NCBI RefSeq assembly: GCF_008271805.1
Contig: NZ_VSRY01000160.1
Coordinates: 1 to 64,000 of the forward strand
Direction: 5' to 3'
Origin: Streptomyces sp. TRM49041
GTDB lineage: Bacteria > Actinomycetota > Actinomycetes > Streptomycetales > Streptomycetaceae
Length of the DNA stretch: 64,000 nucleotides
Positions within the stretch are counted from its first letter, which is position 1. Every line of letters begins with the position of its first letter. Below are positions 59,635 to 64,000 of the stretch, piece by piece. The notes beneath the pieces are model-generated. The model did no database searches and had not been told where the DNA came from. It was given only the letters and a program-made list of their open reading frames with translations. Made by a program: the position numbers and the translations under genes.

Positions 59635-61277
59635 CGGGCGCCACCGCCGACGGTGCGGCGGATCTCGACGCGCTGCTCGCCCTCGCCGAAGGTGGCGACC
59701 GGCTCGGAGTTCCGCAGGACGTCGGCGGTGGTCGGCAGGTCCGGGGCGTCACGGCGCACGGTGGGTGTGGCGACGATGTAGTCGATGTCGCGCCAGCCGC
59801 CGTCGAGGACCTCGCTGACGGCCGGGTCGAGGTCCGCCTTGTAGAACCAGATGGCGCCCGTCCCGGGCCGGTAGCCGGCGTGGACCAGGTCCAGCCAGAG
59901 AGTGTCGTCGACGAGGACCCGGGTGCGGGCCGGGTCGGTGACGTTCCCGGCGGCCGGGTCCAGCCAGGCGGCGGCCGCGCGGAACCGGGCGTTGGGGTCG
60001 TCGGTCATGGCGGTGCGGGTGCCCTCGTGCCAGTGGGGCGCGGTGTACGCCGTACTCGCCAGGAGCAGCAGGGCGAACGCGCCGGTCGCCGCGGCCTTCG
60101 GCAGCCGCCGGTGGAGGAGGCCCCGGGCGGCGACGGCGACGGCGGCCAGGCACAGCGCCAGGAACGGCAGGGCCTGGATGATGTACATGTCGGGCAGATA
60201 GCCGGAGCTGCGGAACGCGGCGACCGCCGCGAGCAGCACGACGGCGAAGGCGGGGCCCGCGGCCGCCCGCGCGGTCACCGACCAGCGGTGGCAGGCGGCG
60301 AGGAGCAGGGCCGCGGCGAGCCCGGCGAGGGGCAGCACCTTGTCGTAGTACAGCCAGGAGTCGAGGACCCTGTTCGCGCCTGTGCCCTCGACGAAGATCG
60401 AGCCGGAGCCTGGCCGGGACAGCTGGTAGACGACGCCGTCCCACAGCGACACATGGTCCCTGCCGGGCAGCAGTTCGTTCTTGAGCAGCGCGAACAGCGG
60501 ATACAGCAGGCCGATGAGCGCACATGAAGTGAGGGCGCCGGTGACGGCGAACTTCCGGGTGTCGCGGTGGCTGTGACGCCACATCGTGAACATCAGCGCG
60601 GGCAGCGCCAGCAGGATGGTCTCCTTCGACAGCACGGCGACGGCGGCGCATATCCCGGCGGAGAAGTGGTGCCAGAGGTGGCGGCTCGGTGAGGCCGCCA
60701 GCACGAAGGCGGCGAGTATCCAGGCGACGGCGATGTTGTCGAGGAAGATCTCGCGGTGCAGTTCGACGGAGAGCGGGGACAGCCCGAACAGCGCGACGGC
60801 GAGTCCCGCCGCCCAGCGCGGCAGGGCGATCCGGCGGGCCAGCACGTACAGCAGGGCGGCGGTGACAAGGGTGACGCACAGCATGACCGCCCGGACGGAG
60901 CCGACGGTCATCGACTCGGGGGCGAGGAGCGCGGGGATCCAGGTGAGCAGGGCGATCTGGATCCAGCCGAGCGGCGGATGGTCGTACCAGTACTCGTAGT
61001 GGGCGAGGCCCTCGCCCTGCTGGACGGCCCACGCCTGGGCCAGATAGGTGCCCTCGTCGTCGCTGAAGGACGGGAACCCGGCGATGTTGACGCCCTGCAC
61101 GATGGTGATCACGCCGAGCAGGGCCAGGCAGAGCAGCTGGTCGGGGCGCGAGGACCAGAGGCGGAAGGGCGGCGTGGGCGGGAACGGGGCGATGGTGACG
61201 GTGCGCGGCGCCGCGCCGCCCCCCTCTGACGTGGGGCGGGGCGGGGTCGCGGAGGTCAGGGTGGGCGTCGGCGTCAT
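59631..61277 (-). CDS. GT39/ArnT-like membrane glycosyltransferase
   Basis: The 548-residue protein has about 12 helices. Its first loop has SDDEGTYLAQAWAVQQGEGL with the conserved acidic pair and YEYWYDHPPLGWIQIAL, the GT39/GT83 catalytic loop, then a C-terminal extracytoplasmic domain. It would use polyprenyl-phosphate-sugar to decorate a glycan or protein outside the membrane. It overlaps both neighbours by four bases, so it belongs to one translationally coupled operon. Confidence 0.92.
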   Translation of the reverse strand: MTPTPTLTSATPPRPTSEGGGAAPRTVTIAPFPPTPPFRLWSSRPDQLLCLALLGVITIVQGVNIAGFPSFSDDEGTYLAQAWAVQQGEGLAHYEYWYDHPPLGWIQIALLTWIPALLAPESMTVGSVRAVMLCVTLVTAALLYVLARRIALPRWAAGLAVALFGLSPLSVELHREIFLDNIAVAWILAAFVLAASPSRHLWHHFSAGICAAVAVLSKETILLALPALMFTMWRHSHRDTRKFAVTGALTSCALIGLLYPLFALLKNELLPGRDHVSLWDGVVYQLSRPGSGSIFVEGTGANRVLDSWLYYDKVLPLAGLAAALLLAACHRWSVTARAAAGPAFAVVLLAAVAAFRSSGYLPDMYIIQALPFLALCLAAVAVAARGLLHRRLPKAAATGAFALLLLASTAYTAPHWHEGTRTAMTDDPNARFRAAAAWLDPAAGNVTDPARTRVLVDDTLWLDLVHAGYRPGTGAIWFYKADLDPAVSEVLDGGWRDIDYIVATPTVRRDAPDLPTTADVLRNSEPVATFGEGEQRVEIRRTVGGGAR

Positions 61278-62530
61278 CGGGGCGCCTCCTCACGGGAGAG
61301 GTGGGCACCGACATGGCTGGTGAGCTCCCAGTCGCTACGGCCGCGCTGCTCGCGCCAGACCGCCCGGACGGCGGCCCCGGCGAGCAGCACCTGGTAGAAG
61401 GGGCCGCCCAGAACGAGCTTCAGGTAGTGCGTGAAGCGGACGCGCAGCCCGTACTGGGTACCGAAGTCATGCAGTCCCACGACCTCGAAGACAAAGGTGA
61501 CCATTGCCGTGAGCAGCGGAAGGAAGGTGACGACGGCGATACCGACGGGCACGTCGAGGAAGACCGCGACGGCGATGTTGACCGGGATGACGACGCCGGT
61601 GAACGCCTGCATGAACGGGGTCATGAGGGTGTAGCGGGCGAGCATGCGCCGTCCCCGCGTGGGCAGCCACCGCCAGTCCTTCTTCCGGTACACCTGGAGG
61701 AAGCCCTGGTTCCAGCGGGTGCGCTGCTTGAGCAGTGCCATCAGGGTGCCGGGCGTCTCCTCTCGGGTCACCATGTCGGCGTCGTAGGCGACGACGACCC
61801 GCTTGCCGGCGGAGGAGAGCCGTACGCCGAGGTCGCAGTCCTCGGCAAGGCAGTCCTGGTCCCAGCCGTCGGCCTCGCGCAGCACATCGGTGCGGACGAA
61901 GACGGTGTTGCCGCCGAGCGGGATGAAGCCCTTGGCGGCGTGCAGGTGGAGGCGGCTGCGGAACCAGAAGAAGTACTCCAGGCAGTTGCGCAGGGAGTAC
62001 CAGCTGGAGTGGAAGTTGATCAGCTGGACGCCGCCCTGGACGACATCGGCGCCGGTGACGGTGAAGGCGTGGTCGACATGGGCGAGGAGGTCGGGATGCA
62101 CCTGGTCCTCGGCGTCGAAGACTCCGACGACGTCGCCCCGGCAGTACGGCAGCGCCGTGTTGAGGGCCTTCGGCTTGTTCTTCTTCTCATGGGTGTCGAC
62201 GACGACCCGTACGCGGCCGGGGTCGCGGGCCGCGGCCCGTTCGGCGACCCGGGCGGTCCCGGGGTCGTCGTGGCCGACGATCACGATGATCTCGAAGTCC
62301 TGGTGCCGGGACTCCCGGAGCCGCTCGATGGTGTGCTCCAGCACCAGCTGCTCGTGCCGGGCGGGCAGCAGCAGCGAGAACGACAGCCCCTGCGCGCCCT
62401 CGGGGCTCTCGAAACGGGTGGCGGCGAGCGTCTCCGGCGTACGCCACGCGTGCATCTGCCACCACAGGGTGAAAGCGGCCATCCAGAACAGGGCCAGCGA
62501 AATGGCCGCGATGAACAGCGATAACAGCAC
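61274..62530 (-). CDS. Processive GT2 polysaccharide synthase (cellulose-synthase-like)
   Basis: GTG 62530 follows GAGGGGG; longer upstream frames lack a signal. The 418-residue protein has an N-terminal membrane helix, then a GT2 domain with FDAEDQVHPD (metal Asp), LAEDCDLGVRL (catalytic ED) and QRTRWNQGF (QxxRW), the hallmarks of processive polymer synthases, and about four C-terminal helices. It starts the four-gene operon that ends with the copper radical oxidase, an arrangement like cslA-glxA of Streptomyces but with two extra sugar-transfer genes. Confidence 0.92.
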   Translation of the reverse strand: MLLSLFIAAISLALFWMAAFTLWWQMHAWRTPETLAATRFESPEGAQGLSFSLLLPARHEQLVLEHTIERLRESRHQDFEIIVIVGHDDPGTARVAERAAARDPGRVRVVVDTHEKKNKPKALNTALPYCRGDVVGVFDAEDQVHPDLLAHVDHAFTVTGADVVQGGVQLINFHSSWYSLRNCLEYFFWFRSRLHLHAAKGFIPLGGNTVFVRTDVLREADGWDQDCLAEDCDLGVRLSSAGKRVVVAYDADMVTREETPGTLMALLKQRTRWNQGFLQVYRKKDWRWLPTRGRRMLARYTLMTPFMQAFTGVVIPVNIAVAVFLDVPVGIAVVTFLPLLTAMVTFVFEVVGLHDFGTQYGLRVRFTHYLKLVLGGPFYQVLLAGAAVRAVWREQRGRSDWELTSHVGAHLSREEAPR

Positions 62531-62824
62531 GTATTGCCCCCTCGGTCCGCCGGGGCCGGCGCGCACAGGTGCATGCGTCGTCGGGTGTCGCGCGCAGGAC
62601 GGTGCGCACGGCCGCGGCACGGACGTTTCCCACATCGGTCGCTGGACGTAGTGAGTGATCGGTTCAGGGCCGGAACGCGGCAGGACCCCCCTGGCCGGCG
62701 TCGCCCATGGTCGACATCCGCGCACGCCTCCCCAGCCGCGGCGGATCCCCCTCCTCGAGCGATGAGGATAGAGGCAAGTGGTGACAGAGAGGAGCGGGCC
62801 CGTATAAAGGCCGTGTTCCCTACG
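62531..62824. promoter_or_regulatory. Promoter region of the glycan operon
   Basis: A 294-base spacer downstream of the DUF255 gene and upstream of the GT2 start, both leftward. It has an AT-richer patch at about 62760-62820 (ATGAGGATAGAGGCAAGTGG, GTATAAAG) near the end of the DUF255 gene. No gene is seen. Confidence 0.4.
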
Positions 62825-64000
62825 TCAGTTGGACAGTTTCTCGGAAAGCGCCGATACGTCCGTGGTAGGGGCGTCGCAGACAAAGTGCCTGCAGACGTAC
62901 GCGGTGGGCCGGCCGTCTACCAGGACACGGTCGCTGAGCAGCGGAAACTCCCCGCTGTCGGGGGCTCCGACGGCGACGACGGCGCCGGGCGCCGTGCCGA
63001 GCAGGGCTGTGCGGTGCAGCTGCCGGGTGGCGCTGTCGTCGCGCGGGCCGGCGACGGCGATCTCGCGCGGCCCGTCGAGAAGTGCCTCGGCGATGGCCAG
63101 ACCCCAGCCGATGAACCGGGGTACGCGCGGTCCGAGCGCCTTCACCACCGCCAGTGCGCGCTCCGCCGCGCTCCGATGCGCCTCCGAGCCGGTGTGGGCG
63201 GCATAGCCGAGGAGGGCGCCGGCGGCTGCCGTCCAGCCGGAGGGCGCCGCGTTGTCGGTCGGGTCCTGGGGGCGGCGGATCAGCCGCTCGGCGTCGTGGG
63301 CGGTGTCGTAGAGCGCCCCGCCCTCGCCCTGGAACTGGTCGAGAACGATGTCGAGCAGGAAGCCGGCGAACTCCAGCCAGGCCCCCTCCCCCGTGACGGC
63401 GGCCAGCGCGAGGAAGCCCTCGGCGACATCGCCGTAGTCCTCCAGCACGCCCGCGTTGGCACCGACGCGCCCGTCCTTGGAGGTGCGGACGAGCCTCGCG
63501 GAGTCGTCCATATGGAGCCGTACGAGCAGGTCGGCGGCCTCCGTGGCACGTTCGACCAGGTCGGGCCGGTCGAAGTAGGCGCCGGTCTCGGCGAGGGCGG
63601 CCACGGCGAGCCCGTTCCACGCGGCGACGATCTTGTCGTCGCGCCCCGGCCGGGCGCGCTCCGCGCGGGCGGCGAGCAGCCGTTCCCGGATGCGCCCGAG
63701 ACGCTCGGCGTCCACGACCCCGGCGCCCTGCGGCAGTTGGAGGACGGAGGCGCCGTGCTCGAAGGTGCCCTCGTCGGTGACGCCGTAGAACCGGGCGGCG
63801 TACGCGGCGTCCTCGTCCCCGAGCACGTCCCGCAGCTGGTCGGGGGTCCACACGTAGAAGGCGCCCTCGACCACCTTGCCCGTGCCGTCGTCGGAGTCGG
63901 CGTCGAGCGCGGAGGCGAACCCGCCTTCGGCGGTGCGGAGCTCACGCACCATGAAGTCGGCGGTCTCCAGGGCGACCCGCCGGGCGAGGTCGCTGCCGGT
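62825..64000 (-). CDS. DUF255/YyaL-type thioredoxin-domain protein (5' partial)
   Basis: The frame is open to the right edge, so the N-terminal thioredoxin-like (DUF255) domain and the start are outside the window. The visible 391 residues belong to the six-hairpin glycosidase-like domain, with GGFASALDADSDDG, DDKIVAAWNGLAVAALAETG and VCRHFVCDAPTTD near the end. In this family (spermatogenesis-associated 20 / YyaL) the role is unclear; thiol or nucleoside-sugar functions have been suggested. Not enough is visible for a role. Confidence 0.9.
   Translation of the reverse strand, partial: TGSDLARRVALETADFMVRELRTAEGGFASALDADSDDGTGKVVEGAFYVWTPDQLRDVLGDEDAAYAARFYGVTDEGTFEHGASVLQLPQGAGVVDAERLGRIRERLLAARAERARPGRDDKIVAAWNGLAVAALAETGAYFDRPDLVERATEAADLLVRLHMDDSARLVRTSKDGRVGANAGVLEDYGDVAEGFLALAAVTGEGAWLEFAGFLLDIVLDQFQGEGGALYDTAHDAERLIRRPQDPTDNAAPSGWTAAAGALLGYAAHTGSEAHRSAAERALAVVKALGPRVPRFIGWGLAIAEALLDGPREIAVAGPRDDSATRQLHRTALLGTAPGAVVAVGAPDSGEFPLLSDRVLVDGRPTAYVCRHFVCDAPTTDVSALSEKLSN

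Noticed and set aside
58445..59752. N-terminal extension of the copper oxidase frame up to about 1243 residues
   Set aside because: The extension overlaps the Dpm1-GtrA gene out of frame. The true start with signal peptide is ATG 58444, coupled to the upstream stop.

Overview
The window is high-GC actinobacterial chromosome. The GC-rich third codon positions, many GTG starts, GTP-dependent PEP carboxykinase, LL-DAP-type envelope genes, a PIN-PhoH protein, a DasR-like operator ahead of a chitinase, and several Streptomyces-type secreted proteins all point to Streptomyces or a close relative. I saw no tRNA, rRNA, CRISPR array, insertion sequence or phage gene. Both window edges cut genes: a SpoIIE-type phosphatase at the left and a DUF255/YyaL-type protein at the right.

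Left part (1-16.5 kb): a SpoIIE phosphatase, a bifunctional penicillin-binding protein, an SPFH-domain protein coupled to a small ribbon-helix-helix protein, and an endonuclease/exonuclease/phosphatase-fold protein. These are followed by the divergent oxyR / ahpC-ahpD peroxide-defence locus, an AI-2E-family permease coupled to a Ser/Pro-tailed membrane protein, a secreted lytic transglycosylase, PhoH, undecaprenyl diphosphate synthase and an aldo/keto reductase.

Tad pilus region (16.7-32.8 kb): a prepilin peptidase and a DUF192 protein lie apart from the main locus, separated by a mannosyltransferase-like membrane protein and a GDSL hydrolase. The main locus runs leftward: zinc-ribbon hypothetical, SAF/CpaB, TadZ/CpaE, two TadE pseudopilins, TadA, TadB, TadC, a histidine kinase/response regulator pair, Flp pilin, TadG-like protein, lipoprotein and OmpA-domain protein. 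A 16-bp palindrome, TGGGCCC-N2-GGGCCCA, sits upstream of both the pilin and the unlinked prepilin peptidase.

Middle (33-48.9 kb): a secreted GH18 chitinase with a candidate DasR site, a divergent Nramp-family transporter, an M14 carboxypeptidase and a transmembrane Ser/Thr kinase. Next comes a divergent five-gene cluster: ridA, an IclR regulator and a PfkB kinase on one strand, and a D-serine-dehydratase-like PLP enzyme and a D-aminoacylase-like amidohydrolase on the other. I read this as a probable route for N-acetyl-D-glucosaminate (oxidised chitin) or N-acyl-D-amino acids. MptB-type mannosyltransferase, a chymotrypsin-fold protease and an aminotransferase follow.

Right part (49-64 kb): a GT2-TPR glycosyltransferase diverges from two tandem paralogous secreted collagen-like proteins carrying Gly-Pro-Thr repeats. 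Then come PEP carboxykinase, a hemolysin-III/PAQR membrane protein, and a four-gene operon joined by 4-base overlaps: processive GT2, GT39/ArnT-like transferase, Dpm1-GtrA glycosyltransferase, and a galactose-oxidase-like copper radical oxidase with a C-terminal excalibur domain. That operon looks like a surface-glycan synthesis and oxidation system.
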